From Gnetum montanum (lineage: Eukaryota > Streptophyta > Gnetopsida > Gnetales > Gnetaceae), in the NCBI GenBank assembly GCA_015680685.1, contig MNCI01016599.1:305386-369385 (forward strand): 64,000 nt of DNA, in the 5' to 3' direction. Under the pieces are notes generated by a model that was given only the letters and a program-made list of their open reading frames with translations, searched no databases and was not told the DNA's origin. Position numbers and translations under genes: made by a program. The stretch's first letter is position 1. Each line of letters starts with the position of its first letter. Of this stretch, positions 46,454-59,700 are shown piece after piece.

Positions 46454-47840
46454 CACAAGAATGGACAGCATCTTGTTTCGAAGAATCCAGAGCAGCTTGT
46501 TTCGATGAATTCCTATCTTATACATTTGTTACGACTTTCGTTGTAACTGCGTGGCTAACTCGTGACATTGACATAAAGTTGCCATAGATCTGAGGATCCC
46601 AGTACAACACTTGACACAAATAATTTCACATTCAACGTTGTCGGTGCAATGATAGTGGCATTTGGAATAAATGACGGATGTAGCAAATCAAGATCGTTAG
46701 GGGTAGCAAGCATGTATGGGTGCGTTTAATGTCTTGAAAAGCTAAGATGGTGAACCTTTAGTAATTCTTTGTCGGTTAATATTAATACGTAGTATGGATA
46801 AGTGATAGTGGTAGGGAGGAATTATTATTGGAAAGGAAAAACTAAAGGGCCTTCAGTTTTCATGCTAGTACAACTTAGGACCCCATCACACACTTAAACT
46901 CTATACCCATTCTTTTAATGTTTGAATGCATACTTATTTTTATGCATGTGATTCCACATCCACCTGCTTTGCCTTGCATGCCTAGGGGATCAAGGTTAGA
47001 ATTTCATGATTTTGGTCCAAAATAGGTTAATTTTTAATGTGAAGTATTATAAAAATGATTTTGGTGTAAAAAAGGTTAATTTTTAATGTAAAGTATTATA
47101 AAAATGCTAAGATATGATGTCAATACGATAATTCGATATTTAAAAGGTATCACTTAATTTTAAATTAAATAGAAGTTTAAATAAGAAAATAAGTGGATTT
47201 TAAAATTTTTCTATAATTTTTATCTTTTTATTATAAAATAACTTAATAATAATATATTTAATATTAATTTTCAGTTATAATAAGGTTTCATAGCATATAA
47301 TATTTATGCTAACAAACTTGTATTTTCTGTTTTAAATTTAAAAAATAAGCAATTTAAGATTATTTAAATACGAATAATATTTTTTCAAATGTCTCTTTCT
47401 AAAGTTCAGTAGCGGTCAACTGATGATCCGTACTAGAATTTTAAAATTCCAACTCTGGTTGGATGGATCATGGATAAAACCAACCAACCAACCAACAATC
47501 ATTGAACGTCACATTTGGCCCACAGTTTTGGTTGCTTTCCAGCGGCAGCTGCAGCAGTAACATCCATCACAGCAGATCAGCACGAACACGGCTTGAATTT
47601 GTTGCTCTCTCTCTCTCTCTTTCGTCTCGTCTCATTTTTTCACTTGGAAACACGTAATTTCCTTCCCGAAGGTTCCGATCGGAACGCCTTTAAAATAGTG
47701 ATAGTTGCCTCTCATCCAGAAATGGGAATTTGTGTCTGTTTGTGTCTTTATGCAATTATTGAGCAGCCTGCCAGCAATTCAAAGATCGCAGAAATTGGAG
47801 TGAAGAAATTCGATAGTACGAAGGTGTCAAACATCAAATT
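46454..47840. other. Upstream region and 5' leader of the universal stress protein gene
   Basis: No other gene seen. It contains a 49-bp tandem duplication (47007-47104), an AT-rich stretch to about 47400, a (CCAA)n-like run at about 47480-47496 and a CT microsatellite at about 47602-47620, typical of plant 5' leaders. I could not name a TATA box with confidence. Confidence 0.5.
47007..47104. repeat. 49-bp tandem duplication
   Basis: Two copies, 47007-47055 and 47056-47104, of a unit beginning tgattttggt and ending attataaaaa. They differ at a few positions. Confidence 0.85.
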
Positions 47841-50800
47841 ATGGCGACTGTGAAGAAAATCATGGTGGCTGTAGATGAGAGCGAGCACAGCCGGTACGCT
47901 CTGGAATGGACTCTGGCGAATCTTCACCTCTATGGCCCTAAGGTTTCTTTGATCGCCTTCCACGCCGAACCCTATGTTGTGCTTACCTCCAGTGCCGAAT
48001 TTACTGGTAACTAGTTTTTCTTGCCTTGTTATTTGCAGGAATGATTTCATTTTTTTGGAAAAAATTCAAAACATTTTGTTTTCTGCATTTGTTTGTAAGT
48101 GAACTGATTCGTTTTTTTTTTTTTTTTACATTTGTTTTTCTATGCTGTTTTTAGCTCCTGCATTGATCCAGGCCCTCACTGATCAACAAAAAAGGATTAC
48201 CAAAACAGTTCTGGCTCAGGCAGAGGAGTTCTGTGCACAGAAAAATGTGAGTATTTTTTTTCTGATATTTTAAGTTTGTCATGTTAAGGTAGAATAATCC
48301 TGAGGTATTCCTTAGACATAGTATCTTCGTGTTTTATGAAGCATTCAAGAAATCAGCTGCCAAGATACACTCTCATGTACTTTTTGGCCTATATCGAATA
48401 AGTAAGGATTGCATTAATAGAGACATTCGATGGCAACCCGAGATGACATATCTTATACAAATTGTTATCCGAGGTTAATCGTTTTGGGAGTTCTATTTCT
48501 CGAAGTTAGAGGTTACGGTTCGATTTGCTTACTGTTAAATTTAATTTTTTCTTGCTGCGTTTTGTCTCAAGGTTACTGCAAACATTCGGTTGTTGGTTCA
48601 GAAAAAACAGGAAGAAATTATATATAATCTTCTTTGAGCAAGAAAAGCCAGATCAGAAAAATTATTTGCTGGGCAATAAAAAAACTTTACTTTTCCAACA
48701 CATAGACACTATACAAGAAATGTATAATCAAGCAGTACCAGATGAAATTATTAACAAGTATTTGAGGGGTAAAGGTTCGGCTGAGGGCTACATGTTTTGC
48801 ATGTTGTACATGATCAAATATATCGAAGGACTTTCCTTAGTGGATGTTATTTGTTACAACATAGTGGCAAAAGGAATTACTCGATAAGATACTATTGTTA
48901 CAAAGAAATACATTCAAAGAAGCATAAATTAAAATAATGGGAGTGCATCTTGGATAAAATATGGATAAGACATGTAGTGATAAATTCAAAATTGGGAAAT
49001 CAAAAACCTTGAAAGCAACCATCTTCATTGGCAAGGTTTAATTATGCAAAATTGATGGGAAAATGAAAATTTGGATTTTTTTTTTTACATCCAGCAGGTG
49101 AAATTTATAGAAAATGTACTTGGAGGATTTCATTCTCAAAGTTATCAAATAACTTTGGAAGAGTTTGAAACAAAAAAACTAGATTTAAGTGCTAAAATGT
49201 TCTAATTCATCTTCAATGACATTCTGATCACATAGACAACAGGTCTATTTTACCTGTGGGATTCTAAGTTATCTACTTGTTCCAATTTTGAAATAGTGGA
49301 ATACTATTCTTTCCCAGCCAATTTATCTGAATGTGAAGGAACTTGTAGAAAATAACCTACAGGATTCAGTTGGAATGTGGATGGCCATCTTATAGTCGTA
49401 TAATTAGTATGTGGGTCTATGTGAAGCAGGAGCGATCTGATGATTTTGGAATGAGGGTTTAGTGGCGTTAGATGGCCCTGAAGTAACAAGTTGTCAGAGA
49501 TTTGTACGGTGGTTAGCTACAAGAGATTCAGTTGTTTTTTCATATATGGTTTTAAAAACCTCATGCATCAGAAACATGAAAAAAATCTAGGAATTCGCAA
49601 GTGGAAAACTAAGCAAATTGTACTAACATGAGACATTTTCTAATTTTCCCAGCAAATCGATGCTAATATGAAAAACATCACCCAAAGTTATTTAATGTAA
49701 AATACACACTAAACTATTTGAATCATAGGCAGTAGGTTCTCCAAAAATTTGAGGCTAGCACAGAGCTCTGGCTAGAGAATTATCTGGAAAATGGAAATTT
49801 TTATTACATGAAGAAATCACAAAGGATTTATTTGACAGTTTCAAAGTCTCAATACATTTTTGAATAAAGAGTTATCAATGCATGCACTTGATTACTAGCT
49901 GATGATTAGCTGACGTTATATATAGTGTCTGGCCTTGCCCATATTCTATAAAATAAGTGCACATACATTATCTAGTGTGATCCGTTAACTTATCTTGGCA
50001 ATTGAACTTGTTAGAACTCTCTATTACGAAGTTACATAACACATATATGAAACTTTAGCATTGCAATGAAGAGAGTCACTGGTCACTGGTGGCCAAAATT
50101 TTGTCCTCAGTTATGGGTCCGTCTAATATTTAAAATTTCAGTATAAGCATTGGGGAATGACCTAAAGCTTTGCTTAAAATATTATGACTACTTTAAAATT
50201 GAGTATAGTATGTATATATATGCCTTAATAAAATCATTTGCATGCTTTCTACTGCGTTTAAATTAATATAGATCTTTTGCAACTATCTTGCATACTAAGA
50301 AATTTGTGGTATCCAACTCTGGTCCGTTGCCTGGGAGTTCTTGCATCAAATGGTGGATGAATTAAATATGTTGCCATTGGCTTTACTAAGGCAAACGCAA
50401 TTGTAAAATTAGCTTAACTGTTGTAAATCATGTGGAAGAACTTTGAGAGAATTAGATTTCCTTGTTGATGATTTTCAAGGTTGTAGAAGTGGACTCTCTT
50501 AGGAAATCATGCATAAAAGTGTTAACTTGTTTTAAGAAGAAAGAAAGGAAAGAATTTTTACCATGAAAGTATTGTTTGGTTCATTTCTTCGCTAGTAGGT
50601 TGGATTAAATCTTTTGTGTTGAAAGACTTACATTTGTATGCCACTAATTTTGCTTCACTCCATACAGTTCTCTGTAAAAACGCTGGTTATGGTCAGTATC
50701 ATTTTTTAAAAAAATTAAATTCTTTCAAGTGCTTGATAAGGCTAGGATAATTTGTTTTTTCTTAAAGGTCTAACGTGAGTTTTGTTTTATAGTGAGCAGT

Positions 50801-51289
50801 GCGGCTCATATTTAATATTTGTAGTTTTACTGTTAGTCTATGCTGTTAAGAATATGTTTTGTATTTTCTCAATTTTCTAGGCTGTAAGTTCTTATTTTTT
50901 CCACTTATTATCTGTCTCAGGTCACTGTAGAAACTTTTTCAGAAGTGGGAGATCCTAGAGAAGTCATATGTAAGGCTTGTGAGAACTTGAATGTTGACCT
51001 TCTTATTGTGGGCAGTCATGGATATGGAATGATCAAGAGGTATGTAGAACCATGTATGCTTAGAGTAGATATTAATCTGTATATATATGTTTTAGTAGTT
51101 AAAACAGCCTAATATTTTAGTAGTAGTTATATTCTGATTATAGAACTGTGTCTGTTGATACTTCTTTCATATTCTTAGTTAGCAATACATGAGTATTCTT
51201 ATGTTTATTGCAGGGCGCTTTTAGGAAGTGTCAGCAGTTACTGTGTTCAGGCTGCCAAGTGCCCTGTTCTTGTTGCAAAGAAACCTTGA
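47841..51289 (+). CDS. Universal stress protein A family, four exons
   Basis: Exons 47841-48006, 48155-48246, 50921-51039 and 51214-51289; all introns are GT-AG. They join in frame to 150 residues. The protein starts MATVKKIMVAVDESEHSRYAL, the first strand of the USP fold with the nucleotide-contacting Asp in AVDES. The C-terminal half has the ATP-binding signature G-x2-G-x9-G-S: G117, G120, G130, S131 in VGSHGYGMIKRALLGSVSSY. It ends VLVAKKP. Length is usual for single-domain plant USPs, which are small cytosolic or nuclear ATP-binding proteins linked to stress responses; the exact role here cannot be inferred. I chose this Met because it opens the canonical beta strand; an upstream frame (47515-47853) overlaps it out of phase. 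Intron 2 is long (2674 bp). No damage seen. Confidence 0.93.
48630..49030 (+). pseudogene. Unidentified coding-like remnant in USP intron 2
   Basis: A frame at 48525-48884, with continuing codon-like sequence in frame past its stop at 48885, reads naturally from about 48640 (QKNYLLGNKKTLLFQHIDTI, then VPDEIINKYLRGKG and MIKYIEGLSLVDVICYNIVA). It looks like a degraded real protein rather than noise, but I do not recognise the family. It is on the sense strand of the host gene and not part of the USP. It may be a mobile-element or viral relic. Confidence 0.3.
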
Positions 51290-53560
51290 GTTTCATGTCT
51301 TACCTCGGATTGGCGAATTGTTATTTGGTTTTTCAAGTGGCTTTATATCGTCGATCTTATGTTTTCTTCGCTATCCTTGGTGGTGTCCGGACATCTGCTT
51401 ATCGTATTCATGCCAGATTTTGAAGAATATGTTTGTAAAAGGTTGATCCTTCAACATTTATGTTGGTGAAGTTAATCGTTTTAACAAGAGGAATATAGAT
51501 ATTCTGAATAGTGGATGATGTTGTAGTCATTTGGCATTTGTCTGGAATAAGTAAAAATGTTCCCGGAAAATAGAGCAAGAACTTTAAAAACATTTTATTA
51601 TAAAAGTACCATATAAGCATCAAATAAAAACAATGACGAGCTGACGTGAGCTATCTGTTATTATGAGAGTTGCGGTTGGGTTGTTAAAGGTTAGAAAACA
51701 TAACTCTATCCATTCAAAATCTCATTTATATAAGAAAATGAAGGTATCATGGATGGGTTGTTAAAAGGTTAGAAAACATAATTCTATTTGTTTGAATTTT
51801 CATTTATATAAGAAAATGAAGGCATCTTGGAGGCAGTAATATCAATTAGATGTAACATTTTTGTTGTGTCTAATATGAGCTATGCAAATGAGTTATTAAA
51901 GGTTGATAAGATAATTATACTTGTATAATTTTTTAATTATATGAAAAAATGAAGGTATCTTGGATGTAGTAATTTTGATTAGAGGTAACATTTTTGTTAT
52001 GTTTGTAGTAATGGTAAGGTGTTAGTTTGAGTAAAGATTTGGATTGTAAGATCTTTGGTTGGAAAAGAGATTAGAGCTTGAAAGATCTATGGTTTGAAAA
52101 GAGGAGCTTTCAATGGTTACTCTTTAATCTTTTTTAAATGCTAACATTTTTGCATAGTAATTTAAAGTGTTACATTTGAAGCCCCATGCTAAATTTGTGC
52201 CATTACTATTTACTACGAGGTGGCATTCTTTAGTGATTGATGAGTGAAGTGTATATTGGTAGCAATCTTTACTAAAAGTTCACTAAAGTATAATTGTTAA
52301 GCTTATTGGTCAAATTTTATTTTTATGGAATTTAAGAAATTATTAACAAATTGTTGAGCCTCCAAGTGGTGACAGTTGTACTTGAAATGTTTATTCTATT
52401 AATCATAAATACTTTGAAGTAAATAATCCAATTAAGAAAATGCTTCTTTGATATCATTAAAAGTGCAAAATTTTCAATTATTTTTAACTCCTTTTTAGAT
52501 TGAGGGGAAATTCTTCACATATTATTTAGCCATCTTAAAAATGATGCTTAAGAGTGTCAAATGGTTGTAAGGCAGAGGATCACTTAAGCTCAATTCTTTC
52601 TCCACAATGGGTGGTTGGTTGGCTTTTTTGGTGATGTGTTTATTTAGAAAAACAAAAAGAACTTAAAAACTATATTGTGAAAAATAAATTTTGTTAACTC
52701 AGAAATTATCAAGTAATGTCCTTTATTGTAGATGATTATAGCCACAATTGCCTTACACAATTCCTAAATTTGCCACTTAGGTTAATTGCTTAAATAATTC
52801 TAAATCTGTCTCCTGGATTAATTGCTTATTTAATACTAAGTATGGTAAAGATGTTATTAAAAAAGGCCATTATTATACTGTTTGGGATGAATTAAACATA
52901 AAAAAAGAAAAGAGAAGTGCATAAATAATAAATTGCTAAATTTAAGGATTGAACATGATATTTTCCATGAGATAGATAACTGCAATGTAAATTCAATATA
53001 AAAATGCTATGCTGTAAAGAGTTAATAAATAAGAAAAATAAATAAGTAATGATGATAATTGAACATAAATCATAACCTTCAATGTCAAGGGTATTATATC
53101 CTTGAAAATTTGGCCTTCGACTAATCTGAAAATCTGACTTTTCGTAAATCTAAAAACAAAAGGTCTTAAATAAATAAGAACCTGCCTAACCAGTTTACCA
53201 ACAAAAGGGAGCCGCTTTTCCGACTATTGAATCTTATAACCTTCTAAAGCAAGCACCTGTAAAAAACCATGATCCCGGATTATAAAATAAATTTCCTGAA
53301 GACTTGAGCATCATTGGCATAGGAAACTTTCATCATTGCCCAAACTGAGACGCCGACTGCTGGTTTTAATTTTTCAGTATTTTAAAAACTTAAAAAAATA
53401 GTAAAACCGAAAAGCATAGTATTATTAGTTCCCCTTTGTCATCATTTCACGACAAGAAGAAGAAGGAAGTCAACAACTCTGAACCCTCAATCACGGAATA
53501 AACTTACAAAATCTTTTGGCGCGCGATTCCTCCACAAAAATCATCTTGGCGCAACCCAGC
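51290..53560. other. Intergenic region between the USP and GMP synthase genes
   Basis: AT-rich, no gene. It holds the USP 3' end (polyadenylation site not pinpointed), three irregular copies of a repeat of 75-115 bp at 51678-52000, and otherwise featureless DNA to the GC-rich GMP synthase promoter from about 53510. Confidence 0.6.
51678..52000. repeat. Three-copy degenerate tandem repeat
   Basis: Copies start near 51678, 51754 and 51890. Each carries g(a/g)gtt(g/a)ttaaa(a)ggtt, then ataagaaaatgaaggtatcttgga or a close variant. The second and third also share gtaacatttttgtt. Confidence 0.7.
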
Positions 53561-53561
53561 G

Positions 53562-53569
53562 AATATAAA
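53562..53569 (+). promoter_or_regulatory. Probable TATA box of GMP synthase
   Basis: aatataaagcc lies 167 bases before the start codon in a locally GC- and CpG-rich stretch (cggatt-poor but with gcgcgcgatt, cgacgcgct). A start site about 30 bases downstream would give a leader of roughly 135 bases. Confidence 0.45.
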
Positions 53570-53621
53570 GCCGACGCGCTGCAGAATTTTGAGCAAAAAA
53601 CGAGGCTTACGACGACAGTCC

Positions 53622-53714
53622 ATGGTTGAAAACCTCAAAAGCCCCAGCAAAACCCTTGTTTTTTCTTCTGCATCCTCCATCTCTGATCAGCCCAGCCTCA
53701 GCGCTCAGCTTTAG
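53622..53714 (+). CDS. Upstream ORF of 30 codons in the GMP synthase leader
   Basis: Opens MVENLKSPSKTLVFSS and ends at TAG 53712-53714, 14 bases before the main start codon at 53729. The context of its ATG (gtccATGg) has G at +4 but no purine at -3, so scanning ribosomes would often bypass it. It can matter only if transcription starts upstream of 53622, as the TATA position suggests. Peptide conservation is unknown. Confidence 0.4.
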   Translation: MVENLKSPSKTLVFSSASSISDQPSLSAQL

Positions 53715-53728
53715 CACCGTCGTCAGCG

Positions 53729-56700
53729 ATGGAGGCAGCGGCGGCACGAGGAGGACTCATGAACGATGTTCTGGACCGCAAGACGCAGGTTCTGGTTCTG
53801 GACTTCGGCTCGCAGTACACGCATCTCATAACGCGCCGTGTGCGGCAGCTTTCAGTATCTTCGGAATGCGTTTCAGGCACCGCACCTTTGGCCAAGATTA
53901 AGGCCATCGCTCCCGCCGTTATTGTTCTCAGCGGCGGCCCTCACAGTGTTCACGAGGCCGGCGCACCGCTCCCGGACGACGGATTTTTAGATTACGTTGC
54001 GGCCGAAGGAATTCCGGTGCTCGGGATCTGCTACGGCTTGCAGCTGCTCGTTCATCTTATGAATGGTGCCGTTTGTCCCGCCGAGTCGCAGGAGTACGGC
54101 CGCATGAATGTTCGTGTGGATGAAGAGTCGGTGCTGTTCCGCGACGCGGCGCAGGAGATGCACAGCGTTTGGATGAGCCACGGCGACGAGGTTGTCGAAC
54201 TTCCTCGCGGATTCCGCGTGGCTGCACGCAGTTTGCAGAACGCCGTTGCTGCTATTGAGTGCCCGGAGAAGAAGCTTTTCGGACTCCAGTTTCATCCCGA
54301 GGTAAATGAGCGAGGAAGCCTAGGGCTTTCATGCACCGTTTTGCGTTTTGATGTTTTTGTGGTTGCTTTAGAGACGTTTCGTTGCCGGATGATGCTGGAA
54401 AGATGACCTTTTTCAGAACTTGGTGGCCAAATGAGTTTTATTGTAGATGGAGGTTTTGTCGTAGGCTTTGCTGTTGGAAAGATTGTTTTCTTCATGCTTT
54501 GACGGGCAAACGAGTTCTCTCGTCAATGCAGAGTTTGTCGTTGGCTTTGGATGCCTTATTGTTTTTTATTCCTATTTCTTTGTAGGAAATTTAGGTTTCA
54601 ACAAATCTCTGTAGGGTCGGCGCATCTGCCTCTCACTAGGCTTTTAATTAGCGTTTGTATTTAGTCCCTTTTCCTGATGGTTTCTTAAAATGTTATTTTC
54701 ATATCGGGATTTTCTTCACGCTTAGCATTTTTATTCCTTTAAGATCTCTTTTCAAGTTGAAACTGTTTCCCTGGTGAATGCATGTTTCTATGCAAGTTTT
54801 GAATGTTGGATGCATTGCATTTTTGAAATCTTTTAAGCAAACTTCGATTGTAGCGAAGATTTTAGTTTGTTTTGGCCTTCTCAGATGGCTTGCTGTTTTT
54901 GACGTTTTTGCTTGTTTTGGTGGCAAAATTGTCCAGCAATCCAAAGCTCAGACGCTCTTAGATGTTCCTATTTCACATTATGGTTTTCTCCCTTGAAAGA
55001 AAAAATGCCAAATAATTGTGTCCGGATAACTAAAAGTATTTAGTGCGTTGATTCTTTCTCGGGTGTTCTTCGTGTTTAAACAATCCAAATATTTCATTCT
55101 TTGGTCTGCATTTTGGTTTGATTTGTTCACCACCATTTAAAGAATTCTGGTGTGAGATACATACAGACCGGGTTGGATGGAAACAACTTCTTTCATTAAA
55201 AAAAAAAGGCTTTTTAAACAACTTTCTGAAATTGGTTTATTAGTGTTTAACACTAGCATTGTCATCATCCTCTTAGTCTTGTCCCAACAAAATGGGGTTA
55301 GCTACATGAGTTCTCTTTACCTATTCACTTGTATGGAGAGACAAATCTTTGTTGATTTACAATTTGTTCATATCATCTTCATTCATTTTTCCCTTGTTTT
55401 TTTTTTGTCTTCTTTTCAGTGGCTTTCTTGGAACACTGATGTAGCAACCTTTTTTTATAGGTTTGTTATTTGATCTTCTTATCTAAGATACCATTTCCGT
55501 AACTTATCTAAAATACAAGTCACTCCAAGTATTCTTCTAATGTTTGTATTATGTAGTTTATCTCTTTTGGTAGCATTCAATATCTAAGCATTGGCATTTC
55601 TGCCACACTAATTTGTTGTTTGTGCCTTGTTTATAGTGCCCAACATTCAGCATCATATAAGATATAGTAAGCATAATTGTTGTTGAGTTATATTTTCGTT
55701 TTAGTTTTGTTGGAATTCATTTATCACATAGAACACCACTAGCTTATCCCCATTTTGACCATCCTACCACAATCCTATTTCTTATATCTTTTTCAGTTTC
55801 ACCATATAAGGGGAGCATTGATCCTAGGTAGTGGAATTGAGTGTGTAAAGGGAGCTTTTGGCCTTGAATTATTACCTTATGTCACCATTGTTTATGCTAT
55901 TATTGAAATTGCATTCCTTAGATGTTGTCTTACTTCTACTAATTTCTAAGCCTTTGACTCTAGAACATGTTCTATTTCTCAATTTTAGAAGCAATACTTT
56001 TTGGAGTTGTATCCACCAACACGATATCATTTACAAATAGCATACACCAAGGGATTTTATTCTGTATTTTCATTGTTGATTTATTTATAACAATGAAAAA
56101 TAAGTATGAGCTAACTGCAGAGCCTTGATTTAGACCTGTTGTGGCTGAAAAATCAGATGTAGTTCCACAAGCTGTTCTAATTTTAGTGGTAGCTTCTTCC
56201 TACATATCTTGGATCACTTAAATATATTTATCAATGATGTTTTTCTTCCACAAGGCCCACCAAATAATATCTCTAGGCACTGTATTATATGCTTTTTCTA
56301 AGTCAATGAAGATCATATGTAGATTTTTTCTATGTTTTCTGAATTTCTCTATCAACTATCATATCAAGAAAATGGCCTCTATAGTAGATCTCTTTGGCAT
56401 AAATCCAAATTGGTTTTTTGATACTATTAATTCAAGTCTGAGACATTTCTCTATGAATCTCTTTCAAAGCTTCATAGTGTATGACTCATTAGCTTGATCT
56501 CTCTATAGTTTGCGCAATTTTGCACATCACCTTTATTTTTGTAGGTGGGAACAACAATGTTTTTTTTACCCAATTGTTAGACATTTCTTCATCCTTTAAA
56601 ATTTTGTTAAATAATTGTGTTAGCCGTGAATTTCCTGTATCTTCAATTGCTTTTCAAGCTTTTATAAGAATATTATCTGGTCTGGGAGCTGTTGCATTTT

Positions 56701-59700
56701 TCATCTTTGATAAGGTTATCTCACTTCAAATCTAAGAATATTATCTGGTCTAGCAGCTGTTTCATTTTTCATCTTTGATAAGGCTACCTTCACTTCAAAG
56801 AATTAAAAATCATTAACCAGACCAAAATTTGGTTCTTTTTCTTAGATTTCTTCTCTTGGAAATTCTTCATTTAGTCATCATCATCATCATCCTAGCCTTA
56901 TTTCAACAAAATGGTCTTAGCTACATAAGTTCTTTTTTGCCGTTTGCCTCTATGAAGAGTTAGATCTTTGTTTATCTGCAAATTCTTCAAATCATCTTTA
57001 ATTGTTTTTTTCCATGTCTTCTTTGATCTTTCTTTTGGTGGCTTTCCTAGAACAGTGACACAATGTTCTAGGTTGCCATCTGAAGTTTCTATTGTTGGAC
57101 TTGCTTCTTTATCCACACCAGTCCCTGATGACAATGTTGTATGTCATTTTTGGAGGATGTCCTAGCAAGCCTTTGCCCATTTTTCATAGCAATTGGGCCT
57201 TGTGATTGCTATGCATCACATCCAGGGAATGCCCTAGCATTGGCAATATCTGCAAAAGAACTCATCCATGAGATTTGGCAAGTTTGACTGGCATTGGCAG
57301 AGTTGAAAATTCTTCATTTAATAATTTTTAAAAATTATTTTTACCTATCCAAAATTTTATCATCTCTTACCAAAATCTTTTCATTTGTCTCCTTGATACC
57401 ATTTGATATGATCAATGACATTACATTTCTTGTTTCTTATTTTTGCTAGTTTGGAAATAGATTTTTCTCCTTTCTTTGTTTCTAGTTTCTTATAGAGTTT
57501 TCTCCTTCCAAATTCTTCTCTTTGGAAAGTGTGACTCATTGGGAATAGATAACGTGTATTTCCTGAATGTGCTGCTTTTTATTTCATAGGGAGAATTGGT
57601 GCTTCCTCCTTGTGGGTAAATCGTGAAGAGATTGCTATTTTTTGAATTGATCATGGTCTCGTTGCTACTCAAAAGTTTTGCATGGTGTTCTTTTACTTGG
57701 AAAAAATTTCTATGCTTTCAGATGATTTCATGATGGTAAGGTTCATGACTTTGTCATTTAATCACTTTTTTACAGTTATATCTAAGAATTTCATTCTGAT
57801 AAATTTCAGGGTGTGTATGCTTTCACAATCTTCAGTTTGGTTGTTGTAGGTTTCCCATTTTGATATTTTTTTATCAAACAAATTTCTGAAACAATAAGGA
57901 GCTTCAAGAAAACCTGATAAGGCAGACTTTCTTTTATTTTTCCCTTAGTGTTACTGGTTGGTGTTTCCAGGAGGATAACACTGCTAGTTGAGTTCTTTAT
58001 TAGATTTTTTTTCTGACAATGTTATTTTAAAAAAGTGAAAGTTACATAGCTGTGTTGATTTTTATTTAAATTTCAATTAATATTTCATGTTGCAATTTGA
58101 GGCATTAATTATGATTTTTGTTATATACTCTTTTCTGTTGCAGGTAACTCACACTCTGCAGGGAATGGAAACTCTGCATCACTTTTTGTTCAATGTTTGT
58201 GGTGTTGATGCTGATTGGAGGTTGGAGGATGTTTTAGAGGAGGAAATTAGGAAAATTAAAGGCGATGTTGGAGAACATGACCATGCTATATGTGCTTTGT
58301 CTGGAGGTGTTGACTCTGCGGTTGCAGCAACCCTTGTACACAAGGCGATAGGCGATAAGCTTCACTGTGTTTTTGTTGACAATGGCCTTTTGAGGTACTT
58401 AACTAATTTATTTTTGTTTTGCACCATGTGAATGAGTTTTTGAATGATTTTTTGCTACTTATATTGTTCTCCTTCTATGTATTATGGGGCCAGGTACAAG
58501 GAAAGAGAGCGAGTGATGTCCACCTTTGAGAAGGACCTTCATTTGCCAGTTATTTGTATTGATGCTGCAGATCGCTTTCTTTCCAAATTGAAAGGCGTTA
58601 CTGATCCAGAACAAAAGAGGAGGATAATTGGGCATGAATTTATAGAGATATTTGATGAGTTTGCGGGTGATTTACAAGACAAATTGGGTAAAAGGCCAAA
58701 ATTCTTGGTCCAAGGCACGCTTTATCCAGATGTCATCGAATCTTGCCCACCCCCAGGAAGTGGTAGAAATCATTCTCATACCATAAAAAGCCATCACAAT
58801 GTAGGTGGGCTTCCTGCTCGAATGGAACTGAAACTTATAGAACCGCTGAAACTTCTTTTCAAAGACGAGGTACATTTTCTTTTTGTCATATATTAATTTT
58901 ATATGGTTGGGAATTGTTTTCTCCATCATCTTTTTGTTTTTAATCTTGGATTTGTAATTTTTGACATGTAAAATACGAAGGTGCGGCAACTGGGTACTCT
59001 CCTTAATGTTCCAGAATGTTTCCTGAAACGTCATCCGTTTCCTGGACCTGGTTTGGCTGTACGCATCTTGGGAGATGTTACGAATGATGATGCCCTTGAA
59101 ACTATCCGCTTGGTATGAAGAATTTACAAATCTTAATTTCAACCAGCTTTGTCCTGTTATCTAATTGGCAAAATTTATGTGACGCATCCAATGTGCTTCC
59201 TCTACAGGTTGATGAAATATTTGTGAATGCTATTAAGGATGCAGGATTATATGATACAATTTGGCAAGCATTTGCAGTGTTTCTGCCGATAAGATCAGTT
59301 GGTGTGCAAGGTGATAGGAGAACTCATTCACATGTGGTTGCTTTGAGAGCCATAACCAGTGAAGATGGGATGACTGCAGACTGGTTTGTTTTTCTGTTGA
59401 ATTCTACTCTATTGTTAGTCCTTTTATTTCTATAGTAGATATTAGGTTTTAGCGTAAGAGACATTTCTTAAAAAGTCATGGCTGCTTTGAGCACCATCAT
59501 CATCTTACTCTAGCCTTTATCTTAATAAAGTGGGGTTGGTCACATGAGTTCTATTTAGTTATTCACCTTTGCTAGGAGCTAGATCCTAGATCCTTGATCT
59601 TTTTTGTATGATCTTGAATCTCATTTTCCCATGTCTTTTTTGGTCTCTGGCTTTATGGTTTTTCTGGAATTGTGGCAACCTAGGTTTATTATTGGACTTT

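Noticed and set aside
47515-47853. 112-codon plus-strand frame before the USP gene
   Set aside because: It runs through the CT-rich leader and overlaps the USP start out of phase; no domain resemblance.
53698-54295. Minus-strand frames of 69 and 102 codons opposite GMP synthase exon 1
   Set aside because: Antisense shadows of a GC-rich conserved exon; no independent features.
58672-59142. 156-codon minus-strand frame over GMP synthase exons 3-4
   Set aside because: It spans exons and introns of a clear gene on the other strand and encodes antisense of conserved motifs.
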